A stretch of 64,000 bases of DNA from Cristatella mucedo (taxonomy: Eukaryota > Bryozoa > Phylactolaemata > Cristatellidae), in assembly GCA_009760855.2 (NCBI GenBank), contig WPIO01000052.1:1829501-1893500 (forward strand), in the 5' to 3' direction. Positions 15,690 to 27,900 of the stretch are shown here, in pieces. The position numbers and the translations under genes are program-made. Within the stretch, counting starts at the first letter, position 1. Every line of letters starts with the position of its first letter. Under the pieces are notes generated by a model. It had not been told where the DNA came from, did no database searches, and was given only the letters and a program-made list of their open reading frames with translations.

Positions 15690-16860
15690 GTCACGTGTCA
15701 GTCACGAGCGCCTCCCAAACCGTGGCGTTACAGACGCAGCTGTGTTTGCGCCCCAAGGACTTATTTGAGAAGCCTCTACAGAGCGTTTGTAAAAATAGAC
15801 TAACCAGGAAGCTGCTGTTCCAGAATTGAAGCATCTACGAACCGGATACGTATCCCGTCATGCTGACAGCGTCTAATAGCACATTCACCGAAAGCCAGTT
15901 TATGTAGTATCAGGCGAAACTATGAAAGTTTCGGAAAAAAGCCGGCGATTTTACCTGGTGTATGGGTGGTAGTCAAATAAAGCTATTATATCTGAAGTAT
16001 TTGGAGGGGGTTAAACAGAAAACTGTCTCCCAAGCGTTGACAACAATTATTAAGAGTTTGGAATTGACTTCAGCGACGCACTAGCATTTGTGACCGACGA
16101 GCAAGCGAATATAAAAAAGCCTAATATTTTGACAGGCTTAACCTAACGTTCAATTTGTGTGGCGTGCTTAGCACACTTTTCAAACCTCACGCACGAGAAC
16201 GGTCTCTCTTCAATGCAGAATTTGAACCAGCTCGTATACCTTGTAACGAGCATATTGTTTAACCGTGCCGCCAAAAGCCGACGGCGATTCTCGAACGTCT
16301 TTAAAGGCAACGGCGTACCCAACCCGAAAATACCCGCCTTCCCTGTTCTAACGCGTTGGCTGTCTAAAGTCGTGGCTGCGGTGTGTTGGACCTGCAGTGA
16401 CCACCTCGATGCACTTCGGGATTTTATCTTGGAGGTTAGGCGTGCGAGTGAGCTTGAGTCCTGGACAATTTGAGGATTCGCTGCAAATTGGAGATTCAAC
16501 CTTGAAGATTGAGAGATTTTTGGCGTCTAAAGGGCTAAAGCTCTTTTTCGTTGTATGTAGGCACACTACATTACGGGAGTGTGCTTTGCTAATGACGGAG
16601 TCCTCGGCAATTTCTGTGGTAGCTTAAATTTCTAGCTGACTGCATGACTTGCTGTTTCATGTGGATACAATTGGCGATACTGAAGTAGAAGGACTCGTTC
16701 AGCAACAGCAAGGACTGGATCGATGGCACAGGATATTAGATCTTCAGAGGAGTTCTTGTGCACATCTTTTACTGCATTCATGTAGCAGGTCGAAACAACA
16801 ACTTGCAAGGCACGTTGATTTGAAGACCAGTCCACTTTTAGGTTGCTTCATTCTTTAGCT
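15690..16860 (+). pseudogene. hAT-type (BED/DUF659-like) transposase relic
   Basis: Reading across frames gives, in order, a YESFGKKPAILPGVWV-like block, EFGIDFSDALAFVTDEQANI near 16060-16110, CVACLAHFSNL near 16160-16190 and PAFPVLTRW near 16340-16365, followed by AVCWTCSDHLDALRDFIL. This is the block order of the hAT-like transposases with a DUF659 domain (VTD...YM.K, H.TC.AH, P.PVLTRW.TW). At least three frame changes and several stops break it. No terminal inverted repeats were found. The assignment is by motif memory. Confidence 0.72.
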
Positions 16861-16932
16861 CAGGCCAACCTATCCGAAAGACTAATAAATCTACGGGCTT
16901 CCATGGATATCATCCACTGTTCTGAGTTGGGT

Positions 16933-17045
16933 CTTTTAGCTGTACCTCTAACCCACCGACCTCAAGGCTTTTGGTGACCGTGCCTTTAGTTCCTATGTAT
17001 CAAAGCCCGAAACTCTCCATCGACTCTCGTCTACTCGGAAGTGCC
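16933..17045 (+). mobile_element. L2-A ORF2 fragment
   Basis: Decayed copy of the [19 protein letters not shown] block (ggtgaccgtgcctttagttc). Confidence 0.6.
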
Positions 17046-17706
17046 GTATTTCAGGGCTGCGGGCATTGTTGTCTCGAGGCAGGTGCCCCAATGCAAAGGG
17101 AGGGTACGAACAATATAACAAGGACCCTGGACAGTGCGGCAGCTCCTCTCTCTCGCCAAGCGCGGCCCACAATGCCAGGGTCGCACGAGTTCCAGCAGTA
17201 AAGGTTAGCCTCGCACTGGCTTCGTTTCTAGTAAGCTAGGAACACCTCTGGATAGCTGTGCTACTACGCAGCTATTTAATTCTCTGAAAAGATCTGATGG
17301 CCGCTGTAAACGGAAAACGCGAACAGCTAACGTCGACAGGCGCTCTCTAAAACCGGTAAACACGGGTAATTGAATGATTTGTCAAGTGCAATTATTAGTT
17401 TAATTTTTACTTGTCGTGCATTTGCTTTTTTGTTCTGCGATAACTTGCCCGTCAAGGGTATTTTATTTTGAATAAAATTACCCCTCAGCACGTACTATAG
17501 GTAGCTGACTGTCTCCTGAATTTTACTATCACGTTGATTTCCCAGTGCAAAATATCACGATTTTGGGTAGACTATTGATTAGCGGCTGCATCCTATTTGG
17601 CGAAGTCGTTGCTCAAGCGTGAAGGGGTGAGGTAAGAATCAACATATGGCGTCAGAGAAACCAGCGCACAAGCCGTCCGACCAGTAGTGGGTGGAAGCGG
17701 TGGCAA
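17046..17706. other. No supported gene
   Basis: Nothing recognised. Confidence 0.5.
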
Positions 17707-17739
17707 TATGTACATACATACATACATACATATATATAT

Positions 17740-17771
<32 letters not shown>
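17707..17771. repeat. (TACA)n/(TA)n microsatellite
   Basis: tacatacatacata followed by TA units with two tacata interruptions. Confidence 0.95.
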
Positions 17772-17946
17772 CTCTCCGGTAAGTACAGAACTGGCTCGTA
17801 CAAAAGCTGAACACTTTCCGGCGGCGGGCGCACAGATTGGGGCACATTGCTAGGACCATGTGCATCCATCCATCCCAGCTATAGCAAGAATGGTGATAAT
17901 AAAAATAATTATTTTGCACACCCTAAGAAAATCGTTGACTCGAATC

Positions 17947-18270
17947 GTTTAGCTATACCTCGAACGAACCTCAAAACCACTGAAGACTGTGCCTTTAGTT
18001 CCTATGCTCCCAAAGCCTGAAAATCACCACCGACAGTTGTCACAACGTCCCCTGACATGACGACATTTAAAAGGAGCTTAAAACGCACCTGTTTATTTCA
18101 GCAATTGGTGGATCTTTGTGATTCGTTCTTCGCGTGCATGTGCCTGCTTTCCCTATGCCTGATGCTTGCGGATGTAACCACCAAACATTTGGTAATGCTT
18201 TCAATACAGCATCTGTAAGTGCCTAGAAAGAGATTCAGTTCTATGAGAGTGCTATACAAATGCATTATTG
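17947..18270 (+). mobile_element. L2-A-type 3' end
   Basis: ORF2 C-terminal block, UTR with gattcgttcttcgcgtgcat and the cctagaaagagattcagttc terminal motif. Confidence 0.8.
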
Positions 18271-19122
18271 TTAATCGAATCTCTGCTTGGGTGGTTTATG
18301 ATTTGCTACAATAGTAGCAACAGCCAACTGTAAGCAAGGCACCTTGCCCACACAAGCATGACACCAGACATGAAAACAGTTATGGTCGCCGGCTAAAAGT
18401 ACCCTGAGTTATTAAAATGCGCTCAATCATGCACAGGTAAGCCAAGTACTCTCGAAAAAAGACAATTTCACTGCGGTGCTACGCAAAAGCAGCTCGTCGC
18501 TCTTGCCCATTGTCACTACTCGCACAGTATTATAACTAAAACAGCACAAAAAGACAATTCAATTGGACAGAACAGAGGCGGTATGGAACTGGTAGGTTTC
18601 TTCTTCTTTTTGAACAGGGTCAAATTGGGAGGTGACATGATTTCAGCCGGTATGGAGTTCCAGGCTTTGGAACCATGTTAACTGAAGGCGTGGTCTCCCA
18701 GGGATTAGAAATCGGCGCGGATCAGCTGCCTCGCACTCTCCACCCACGAGTAGCTACGGTTATCAGCCAAACAGGTCAGCCAATTACAGCGCTAGTCATG
18801 TGACCATGGGCTCGGCCACCTAGATGGACTCTCTACGATCGTCATAGGACGATTCGTTTCCATCGGAAGTATCATTTCATCAGAAGACTCGTCTCCGTGA
18901 GCACACGATGCATTCGAGCTGGACTTGCTTATAGAGTGGGCATCGTCACATTGGTAACTGTCGTCATCACCACCGAAAGTGCGTCTGCCACTTACTGCCT
19001 ATTCGTCGGTCTGCAACGACGCTACACTCTCTATCATTTCTTCTTCCATGTCTCAGCTGCCCACATGAAGCCAGTGAGCAGCCTCAGCCACTGGGACTAA
19101 CGCGAGTTCTAACTCTTGGCAG
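18271..19122. other. No supported gene
   Basis: Only the decayed L2-A scrap at 18.6 kb. Confidence 0.5.
18595..18715 (-). mobile_element. L2-A ORF2 end fragment
   Basis: Minus-strand match to the block around the C-terminus (ggagttccaggctttggaa...), strongly decayed. Confidence 0.6.
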
Positions 19123-19262
19123 AGCTGGTTTGGTCTAGCGGTTAAGGTGCTCGCCCCGACCAAGGTCTGACTGAGGTCGTGGGCTCGAGCCCCGAGGCAC
19201 ATGTGAAGCGCCTGAATAGAGATTAAGTTCTCTTGGGGCGCTATATAAATGAATTATATTTT
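19123..19262 (+). mobile_element. SINE-A, near full length
   Basis: The head gctggtttggtctagcggtt resembles a tRNA 5' half with A box. The B-box region is gtgggctcgagcccc. The tail cgcctgaatagagattaagt...ggggcgctatataaatg matches the L2-A 3' terminus. The best copy in the window. Confidence 0.92.
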
Positions 19263-19589
19263 TTATATTTTATTTGTATCTCCGAGGTGGGTAGATCAGA
19301 TGGGGGATTAAGTAGAAATGGTGAGGGAAGTATTTTTTGCAGATGGCTTCAAGATTCGGAGACAATGTTTGTACCGAAAGGGATACACACTGCAGAGAGA
19401 TAGAGATCCACGTGTGTTCAGATGTACAGAGATTGAGAATAGCTGGAGTTAAAAGATTACAATCGCCTGAGAATATCTTGAATGACTGTACGACCTATGT
19501 ATGATAAGAGCGGGCCATGCACAGGAGCCGCGACAGATAACGAATCAGCTGGGTAGCGAAATTCGGAACATTGAGGGTCTGTTGGGCAA

Positions 19590-20040
19590 CCGAAATGAAG
19601 GTTGAAATCGAGTATAAGGAAAGGACAATTTCAAGAAGACGGAATCAAAATTAGAAAGTAAAACCGGAAACAATGCAAGTCTTGGCACCCGGGGTGGTGA
19701 TAGATGACTATCACCATTCGCAGTTGACGGCTGGATGGACTCAGTACAAGAGACTTGCAGTCCCCTCGAACTCAACTTAAAACCACTTACAGAACCCTCA
19801 AAGTAGTCTGAAAAGACTACTTCGAGGGGACTACAGGTGGCTTTAAATTTCAATGAGGAATGGGTGACAAGTACTACTTTTAATAGAACTCGGGGTACTC
19901 TCCCTCCAACCGTCAGTTGTCAATCAATCAACGCTGGTGGTCATTTATCGCCCCATCCTCAGGTGCCAAAACTTGCATTATTTCCAACTTTTCCAATCTT
20001 ATTTCAATCCTACTTTCCAGAAACTTTCTCCTCCTGTGAT
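19590..20040. mobile_element. Fold-back/MITE-like element with imperfect inverted arms
   Basis: The segment around 19600-19745 (gaaacaatgcaagtcttggc...) is the diverged reverse complement of about 19895-20035. The centre (19795-19828) is a hairpin, aagtagtc TGAAAA gactactt, with flanking ccctc/gaggg pairing. Arms are about 140 bp and visibly diverged. No coding capacity. Confidence 0.75.
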
Positions 20041-20205
20041 ACTGGGCGACTTTGCTACTTGGCCGACTAAGTTTTTCTCGCGGCTCGCGTGTGCGTGATG
20101 CTCTCGTCAAAGGACACACTCTCGGTAAATATTTCTCCTGCGATTGCACACTGTCCAATGCCAGCTATTACCAATTTCTGCGCAGCAGCTCAAATGCGGT
20201 TCTTC

Positions 20206-20210
<5 letters not shown>

Positions 20211-20281
<71 letters not shown>

Positions 20282-20310
20282 GTGCGTGCGTGTGTGTGTG
20301 TGTGTGTGTG
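20211..20310. repeat. (TC)n then (TG)n compound microsatellite
   Basis: TC to about 20277, a gtgcgtgcgt bridge, then TG. Confidence 0.97.
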
Positions 20311-20639
20311 GTATGTCTCCCCTTCGATATAAAAAATGTCCTTCAAATTCTAAAACTTGTATAGCTTAGAAATTGAAGGTTGCCACTTCTGCTTAATCCT
20401 CCATCTGATCGCCGGTCCTTGGTGGAATGCTGTAACATCACATTTACCGATGCTTCTGGACAAGCTTGCTCCTCTGACTAAGGATAATATGCACTCAATC
20501 GAACAGGCTATGGTTTAACGCAGATGTTCAATTAGCTACGAGTAATAAGCGCAAGTTTGTGAAAGCATTTAGCAATCAGGACTGATTGTCCATTGACTGG
20601 CATACGAGGATTATTGCAGGTCTTGACAATCCATATTAA
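20311..20639. other. No supported gene
   Basis: Nothing recognised. Confidence 0.5.
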
Positions 20640-20712
20640 TAGAAATAATAATATTCATGTGTAAAGCGCCCTCAGAGAACTGAATCTCTTTCAGGGCACG
20701 TTATATATATGC
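20640..20712 (-). mobile_element. L2-A 3' tip
   Basis: ATT-type tail plus aagcgccctcagagaactga motif on the minus strand. Confidence 0.65.
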
Positions 20713-20728
20713 TTAAAACATTGTAAAT

Positions 20729-20985
20729 ATGTCATCGACCTCGAGTTATGTCCTAGCATCTTTCAAAGAGGCAGTGGTCAAGCCATTTATCAAAAAATTT
20801 TACACTACACCATGTGAACTTAAGCAACTTCCGCTCACTCCGACTTTGTCTTTCCTCTCGAAGACAATGGAACAAACTGAGACAGACCAGCTGAACTCTT
20901 ATATTCTAACCTAAGGCTAGCAAGCAAGTTCCAATCTGGTTTTAGAGCAAATCGCTGCAAAAAACTACTATCTGATATAACAGCC
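20729..20985 (+). mobile_element. L2-A RT N-terminal fragment
   Basis: Translates to SFKEAVVKPFIKKF, LSFLSKTMEQTETDQLNSYI and [10 protein letters not shown]-like blocks, corresponding to [14 protein letters not shown] and [18 protein letters not shown] in the 57-kb copy. Confidence 0.8.
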
Positions 20986-21130
20986 TCTTTAGTATAGCGA
21001 CAGATGAGCCTTTACGGCTACTACCACCGCTTGCAGCGGCAATACAAGATTGCCCACCATAGGATTCGAACTCGGGACCGAGGTCGTGAAAAGAAACCAC
21101 CTTACCTAGTGTGCCATCATGGCTCACCTC
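20975..21130 (-). mobile_element. SINE-B, near full length
   Basis: Minus-strand tRNA-like head (gagccatgatggcacactag), B-box region and body. Confidence 0.88.
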
Positions 21131-21259
21131 AGATTGCCGCTACTGCTAGGATAGAGCCACCTTCTCAGGTCTGCCGACTTAAGTAGAATCTCTCAGCTAG
21201 TTCTGCTGGATCTCTCGGCAGCTTGTAAATTAAAACGTAAAGCACAGCTGATCAAGCAA

Positions 21260-21400
21260 CTTCATTTATATAGCTGCAGAAGACCTCCAGCGGCTATCGT
21301 AGCGCTTGTATAGGACAATAAAGGATTGCCTCATCGAGGACTCGAACCCACGACCTGGGTCGTGAAGAGCCATTGGTAACCCCTGGTCAAAGACCCAGGG
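21260..21400 (-). mobile_element. SINE-B, partial
   Basis: Body (ccgctggaggtcttctgcag region) and gtgggttcgagtcctcgatg on the minus strand, with a head that has been replaced or deleted. Confidence 0.7.
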
Positions 21401-21422
21401 GCATGTTAAATAAAATAAATAA

Positions 21423-21612
21423 ATCCTAGCTGATTAAACAGCCCTTTTTTGTATAGCGACCGAGGAGCCCTTACGGCTATCACCACCGCTTGCAATGGCG
21501 ATATAGAATCGCCCACTGCAGGATTCGAATCCACGACCTCGGGACCGAGGTCGTGAAAACCAACAACCAAGCAACCACCTAACCTAGCGTGCCATCACGG
21601 CTCACCATCGAC
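21423..21612 (-). mobile_element. SINE-B, full length
   Basis: Minus-strand head gtgagccgtgatggcacgct, then ggattcgaatcc (B box), the body gcaagcggtggtgatagccg and the end ctgtttaatcagctagga. Three SINE-B copies in one orientation lie within 640 bp. Confidence 0.9.
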
Positions 21613-22815
21613 CTGCCCGCTGGTCGAGGGATACGGACCCGATTGAAGCCACTCTCAGCAAACGCCCTACACCGCCCTAGTAGCTGCATTAACGGCCGAC
21701 ATTAGCTCAGCCACCAAATACAAGTTCGTGGCTAAGAGCTGGTCGAGCGGTGGGCCAAACCGCCTTCAGTCGCCACAATCTATTCATAAAAACTGCAATC
21801 GCAAATAAGAAGACGGAAAACCGCCAAGCTAGAAACGACCACAGAGAGCGACTTGCTATGTTCAAGTTGGCTGGCTGTAATCTCAATTCGCCGTGAGTGA
21901 GTTGATTTCGGCAGCAGGCAATGCCGCAGTAGTGCCGCTGTGCCGCTGCCTCTCGCTCGCTCGCGAACAATTCCCCCAAGCTGCAGCTGCCGAAGCCGAG
22001 AGCCGGCGAGGGCGAGCTTCGCGGCGCTCGCTTGGGTAGCCTGCAGCTGTCCTCAGATAACAAAAGGCTGCAGATTCGAGGCAGGGATCCACACTCTCGG
22101 CGGCCCGCCGCAGAGAGCGTCACTCACCGGGCTGGTAGCGTCCACGACGCGCATCCTCGCCTCGCTGGCCCGCATCTGGGCAACGCCCGGCGTGCAAAAC
22201 TAGCTGCAGACTAGTGAAAGGGGCAGGAAAGGACCACCGGGCGCACCCTTTCTAAGACCGACCGCAAGTGGAGACGACGGCTTGAGCTGACAGCTAATAT
22301 CGATGTCCTCCGTTGCCCTGCGTTAAGGTCGGAATTTCGGCTGTCTGCACCGCTCCCATTAAGTCAGCCATCATTCCTTTACGGTCGACTTGCTCTGGAT
22401 TGAGCTCGAGTGATTCATGGGCGGCTAACTAGTGTCCTTACCTGCCGAAGGCGATGTCCGTACGATGTCAACGGAGCGCCTAAAGCCGGAGAACAGATCG
22501 CTCGCCCCGGTAACAGAGTGAGACAGAAGAGCAGCAGCAGCGATTGCTCCTCGGGTCACGTGAGTAATCAAAACGGAGTAAGTAAATCTCTACGAACGCT
22601 AGGATTTGCCTCAAGCCGAATCAAGCCCGACACGAGCTCCCTAAGGCGCTGCGATTGGCGTAGCTGCGGCATAACCGCATAGCTGAGCGTCCCCCAGCAG
22701 ATGCATGTTTACATACAGGTAAGTGTGGCAAACGACATGAACGAATTTCATCGGCTCGATAGCATCAAGGATTAATTAAGGCAAATCTGTTTCTTAGCAT
22801 GAAATTGCTGCAGAG

Positions 22816-22911
<96 letters not shown>

Positions 22912-24495
22912 GGTAGGGTTTTATGGGAGCGTTTGACGTACGAAACAAGCCCCAAGTGAGCAGCTAGCGCTCGCTTACCAGCGAGTGTGATGCAGCGGGA
23001 GGCACACGCTTAAGCGACGTCTCAGTCGAGAAGCACGCAATCTCAGTGGGACCTCGGGGTTCCGAGATCGGATTCTATCGGCCACATACTTTTCCGTCGA
23101 AAAATCGACGATAGCAATGCATAACCTGGCGACCAGCACTTGATTGCGTTGCACTTTGAGCGACGGCAACCCGGCGATTGCCACGACAAAATGGATGAAT
23201 GACACGAGGCCACTAGATTGCAATGTGTCAACGGCCGGAAAATGAACAGTGTAATGACGCTAGCACGTTCTTTTTAGTTGTTCGGTGATTCTTTAGCATC
23301 TCGGCGAAAATAAGGAAATCTTCTGCTCGCTTTAGCTATTTTTGGATTGCTGCCTAAACCCTTATTACATGGGTGGGATACAGACCTACGGCTGTTACTA
23401 AGTGACTGCATATTGATATTAATAATAATAGGTCTTTTGTATAGAGCCCTACTAAGAACTTAATCTCAACCTAGGTTTTCACAACTCGCTGCAAGAGAAT
23501 CAGTTAAAAATATTAGTGGCATGCTGTCGAGCATGCTCAAGTACTCAAGTGCCTAAGGCCAGCATGCTAAAGCAACTGTGAATAAATGCATGACCGCCGG
23601 TTAGTAATACATGTGGCTAATAGTGTGCACTAAATCATACACAAGTGCGCAGCAAAACACACTAGAACACATAAAGATAAGTTCACTGGGGCAAAGGGGA
23701 AGCTGATCGGAACAGATGCATCTTAAACTAGTCTTACGGCTAATTAACTGTTTTTTTCTGGCCGAGTTTGAGCACTTCCTTAGTCAAACAATTGTGTAAG
23801 AAATCGCGTAGGAAATTAATCACTTAGGAGGTCATTTGTCACAAGTGGCCACACTTGGCACTGTTAAGCATTTTTCGTCGGTATGTCCACCTCCTGTCAC
23901 GCCTCTTCTGGGTCGGTTTAAGTCCCCTTCACTACGAGTACAATTACGCTTTCCGTAGGCACCAATGCGCAAATAACGTTTGGCCGAAAGTTGTGATGTG
24001 GTGCTCCGTGTTAGATGAGATCAAACTGAATACTGGCCTTGCCTCACCAACTAAACTTGAAGCATGAGTCTGCTCTTGCTACGGTTCGGAAACTTCTCTC
24101 TCCAAGAAGCAGTTGGTGACCGAACGATTGCTTGCTAAGTGTTTCTCTGACATAGTCATGCATCACCACAGGCACCTACAGTTGAACTACCTTAGGCTAT
24201 ACGGACATTGTCTACAGCGACTAAAGCTCTCTTAGAACACAGGCAGTACACTCTGCAGCTCCCGTCAGGGACAGGCGAAAGCCGAAACTAGTGAGTGCTG
24301 TCATGGTAGGACAGGCAGAAAAGTCTATCCAGCCAATATCTGTCTCTCACTTTCACTTTTGTATGACCAACTTCCTTCGGTCGGTTTGTTCTGTGATGAT
24401 CATGGCTCAGCTTCTGTTGATAATCGTATCGCCTAGACAGGGAAAGTCTAATGGCAAGTGCACACTGATTATAGCCATGTGAAAGCATTGACACT
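21613..24495. other. No supported gene
   Basis: GC-rich from 21.9 to 22.7 kb, the GA tract, then AT-rich unique sequence. A minus-strand SINE/L2 3' tip may lie at 23425-23475. No exon with a recognisable product was found. Confidence 0.45.
22818..22908. repeat. (GA)n microsatellite, 90 bp
   Basis: Pure GA. Confidence 0.98.
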
Positions 24496-24501
24496 TTTAT
24501 T
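24496..24501 (-). promoter_or_regulatory. Candidate polyadenylation signal AATAAA for RBM34
   Basis: AATAAA on the minus strand lies about 280 bases past the stop codon of the RBM34 model. It is a possible 3' end; a single hexamer is weak evidence. Confidence 0.35.
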
Positions 24502-24781
24502 TGAAGATCGAGCAATGGTGGAACATCACCCTCGGACACATCTTTGACATATAGTTGTGGCTACTACGAACAGCTGCTTACACGGACAAGATGGCATCAC
24601 AGCAGCTTAACTGGTCCATTAAATATAGCAAGCCGATGACAAATAAACATCGGCCAAGTCACAACAACCGAAGGACGAGATCACTGCAGAGGATCAGCCG
24701 GTGCAGAGTGGCCGAACGTGTATTTCTAGTGACCTGCCAATCGGGCTGAGGCTGGGAAGCAGCCTGTACCTCTCATACCCA

Positions 24782-24999
24782 TTAACTGGCCAATCCGTGA
24801 CGACCTGAAGAGGCGCGCCGGACGCCACCACCGTGCTTGTTCTTCTTTTTCATGTCACCAACCCTTGCACCCCTCATCCACGGGCCACGTTTCGCAGGCC
24901 TCTGACCTTTCGTAGCCTTCTTAATCTTCTCTGGCTGCCCTGGCTGCCACCTGCGTTTGTCGCCGGGAGCTTTTTGGCGATCCGACTGTGGCACGCTGC
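24782..24999 (-). CDS. RBM34: RBM34 exon 11 (basic C-terminal tail and stop, residues 301-372)
   Basis: This exon follows a strong acceptor (CGACGTTTTCAG). It encodes a lysine/arginine/glycine-rich tail (for example [19 protein letters not shown] and [10 protein letters not shown]) and ends at TAA (24782-24784). RBM34 proteins end in a similar basic nucleolar-type tail. Phase 1 entry fits exon 10. Sequence identity in the tail is low, so the call rests on composition, position and phase. Confidence 0.8.
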
Positions 25000-27900
25000 C
25001 TGAAAACGTCGAGATGCAACGAAAAAGATACGCCACCGAGCGGTAAAAGAAGCTGAATTCAGTAGGCCACGTCGACTCTACAGAGCGCAGCTGCCCAAAA
25101 ACCACGTCGACTCTACAGAGCGCAGCTGCCCAAAAGCCACCGCCAATGTTGAGTTGCTCACCTTAGACGACCGAGGTCGTGGGCTCGAGCCCTTCGGCAT
25201 ATATGAAGCGCCAGCACAGAAGAGACTAAGTTCTCTTAGGGCGTTATACAAATGAGTTATACTTTTTTTAATGCAGGATTTTACAGTACCAAGAGTGCCG
25301 CACCAATCATCAAGTCCATTCGGCAAATAGTCGAATCACTCAATATGGCAATGCAGGTCACTCGAGGCAGAAAAGCTCGACCATGGAATTATACACTATA
25401 CACTGTGCCGGAGTACCAGATGAAGCTGTGGAGTTTGACGAACATAGATCCATTTGCAGAATACGTCAGGCCATTCTAATAAAAATAATATAATAATAAT
25501 AATAACTCATTTATATAGCGCCCTAAGAGAACTTAATCTCTATTCAGGCGCTTCACATATGCCTCGGGGCTCGAGCCCACGACCTCAGTCAGACCTTAGT
25601 CGGGGCGAGTAAGCCTCAGTACGGTACTTGGATTACAGTTAAATCGTCTTATGAGGACCTTGCCACATGAACATATTCCCAAGACTGCCACATACAAAGT
25701 GGGGCAACAAGAGTATTCCAACAATGGCTACCAAGAGGTTTAACAAAATCACCATTTAAACTCAATTTATATTTATGAAAGAGCTACCAATCAATACTTT
25801 CGCGTCTCGCGAGACAAGAGAATGAAATCACTGAAGGGCAAATTTAACAATCCAATTGGGCCGACAAGCAGGGTTGGCCCACAAAGCAGCCACTGGGCTA
25901 CGACTGTGACAGACCACGTGGTTTCAGTTGACCGTTTAGCTTGAGGGCGTACATCTATAGGCAACATTAGCAAAGAAAACAAGGCACACAAACTAATACT
26001 AATGCACAGAAAACGTAGCTGCCTAACCACAAATAAGCTGAAAAAGAATTGAAGCAGATTTTTTACTTGTTCTTATTATACCGTCACGGTCACTCTCAGC
26101 CGGCATGACTTCTCCTAAAGAAGGCTCGCAGGATTAAATAGCATGCCTTGAAATTGCAATAATCCACATTGATGTTACAAAAAGTGAGTAATGGCACCCT
26201 TCACATAAAATAATCTTTTGAGTCTATATATTGCCCACATTTGTAAGAATCGGCTCTATCTTACAAAGAAGTAGGAACGGAAGCTACTTAAAGCATGCTA
26301 CTACTTGCACGAGCTATTGCAAAAAAATTGATTGTGTGCACAACCTGCACCCATTCCCAGGCCGAAACCACACTGCAGGCTATGCATGTTAAGCAGCCGA
26401 AGATGGCATGATTCTGAACAGGTTCAATACAAAAGTCACGATTACACCTTTCGAAACAACCACGTAGAAAGTTTGCTAGATGCAAGACCATCTGTGCATG
26501 TATGGCCATTCATCACTCAAGAGTGCGGTTACGGTGCTCGCCCCGACCAAGGTCTTGCTGAGGTCGTGGGCTCGAGCCCCGAGGCATATGTGAACCGCCT
26601 GAATAGAGATTAAGTTCTCTTAGGGCGCTATACAAATGAATTATATTTATTTACATATTGGTAAGTCAGAAGCTCCAATAAATAGCAACCAATCAGGGTC
26701 ACATTGCCTTCAGTTTGTGTCAAACATCTAAAAAGGCACGTGGATCATTAATTAGCTCACAGTTGGCTACTGCCGTGTCTTTTAATTAAGAGAGGCAAGG
26801 GCTAGGGCTAAAGATACCGCGGCAATCGCAGTGTTTCCTCTGAGCACAGCACTGAGCATGGCTACCTCAACAAAGGCAAACCGGTTTATACTGCCGATGG
26901 AACGGGGGTCTGTACAAAAAATTCTCCGCACGAACACTTACCTAAATGTAAAGTGGCACGTACACACCTAATCAACGAGATAACCTTAATAATTGGCCTA
27001 GGCAGAAAACAAGTCCTACCTGATTGAGCTCAGGGTGGAATGTGCTTAAGATTAGCACCAGAGCTTTAACAGCTTAATTAACACTGGATTTGCTAACAGT
27101 GTTCTAACTATGCAGCATTTGCATTTGAATGTTGTGAAATCAAATTGTCCTCTCTCTTTATCAAAATATTTTTAAGACGAAAGCAAATCAGAAGCATTTG
27201 AACAATTACCAATTTACCATAATTCCACATCCAATGGCTATTTATAAGAGCTCAAGCAAACCCCAGACGACATTTTTCGTGCTCTCTTCAGGTCGTGACC
27301 AAGACCTGTGATATCTATCCGACTGCTTGTGCTTGGCCCCTGGAATGGAGTCGGCATACAAGGAGTCGGATCACATGACTATATAGACTATATATATAAT
27401 AGCCTATGGGAAGTACCTAGAAAGAGTTTCGGTTACGTCAGTGCACCCTATAGACGCACTTTAGTGATTAGTACTACTATTGTTGCTGCTGTTCTACAGG
27501 AGTTCACAGGGTGGCACGCCTCATCGGATCTGTCCAAGGGGACCAGGACCCGATGCCACCTTCCTGTATACCAATGCATGCACTAGGTGTGGCATGGCAA
27601 AAGAAGCATCGAGAAACAGTCTGGCTTAGCAGGCTGGCGCATGCGACCTGCAGCGCGAGGCACGTGCAGTGCACACCACAAGCCCACACATACATGCTCA
27701 AACGCTACTGCAGCACAAATCGAAATTCCTGACATTCACATTGATCATGGCATCACTAACAAAATTGAGTGCCAACAGCTAAGAGCAGCCGAGAGAGCAA
27801 GGTGATGGGAGAGAGTGCAGCATCAGGGCCTTTTGCTCGGTCTGCATGCGCTGCATGCAAGGTGCACAGCAGAGGCAGGCAGTAGCACACAGCAGCAGAT

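Noticed and set aside
19123-19200. tRNA gene
   Set aside because: A- and B-box-like sequences are present, but the cloverleaf is not complete and the sequence continues into an L2-type tail repeated at many sites. It is a SINE.
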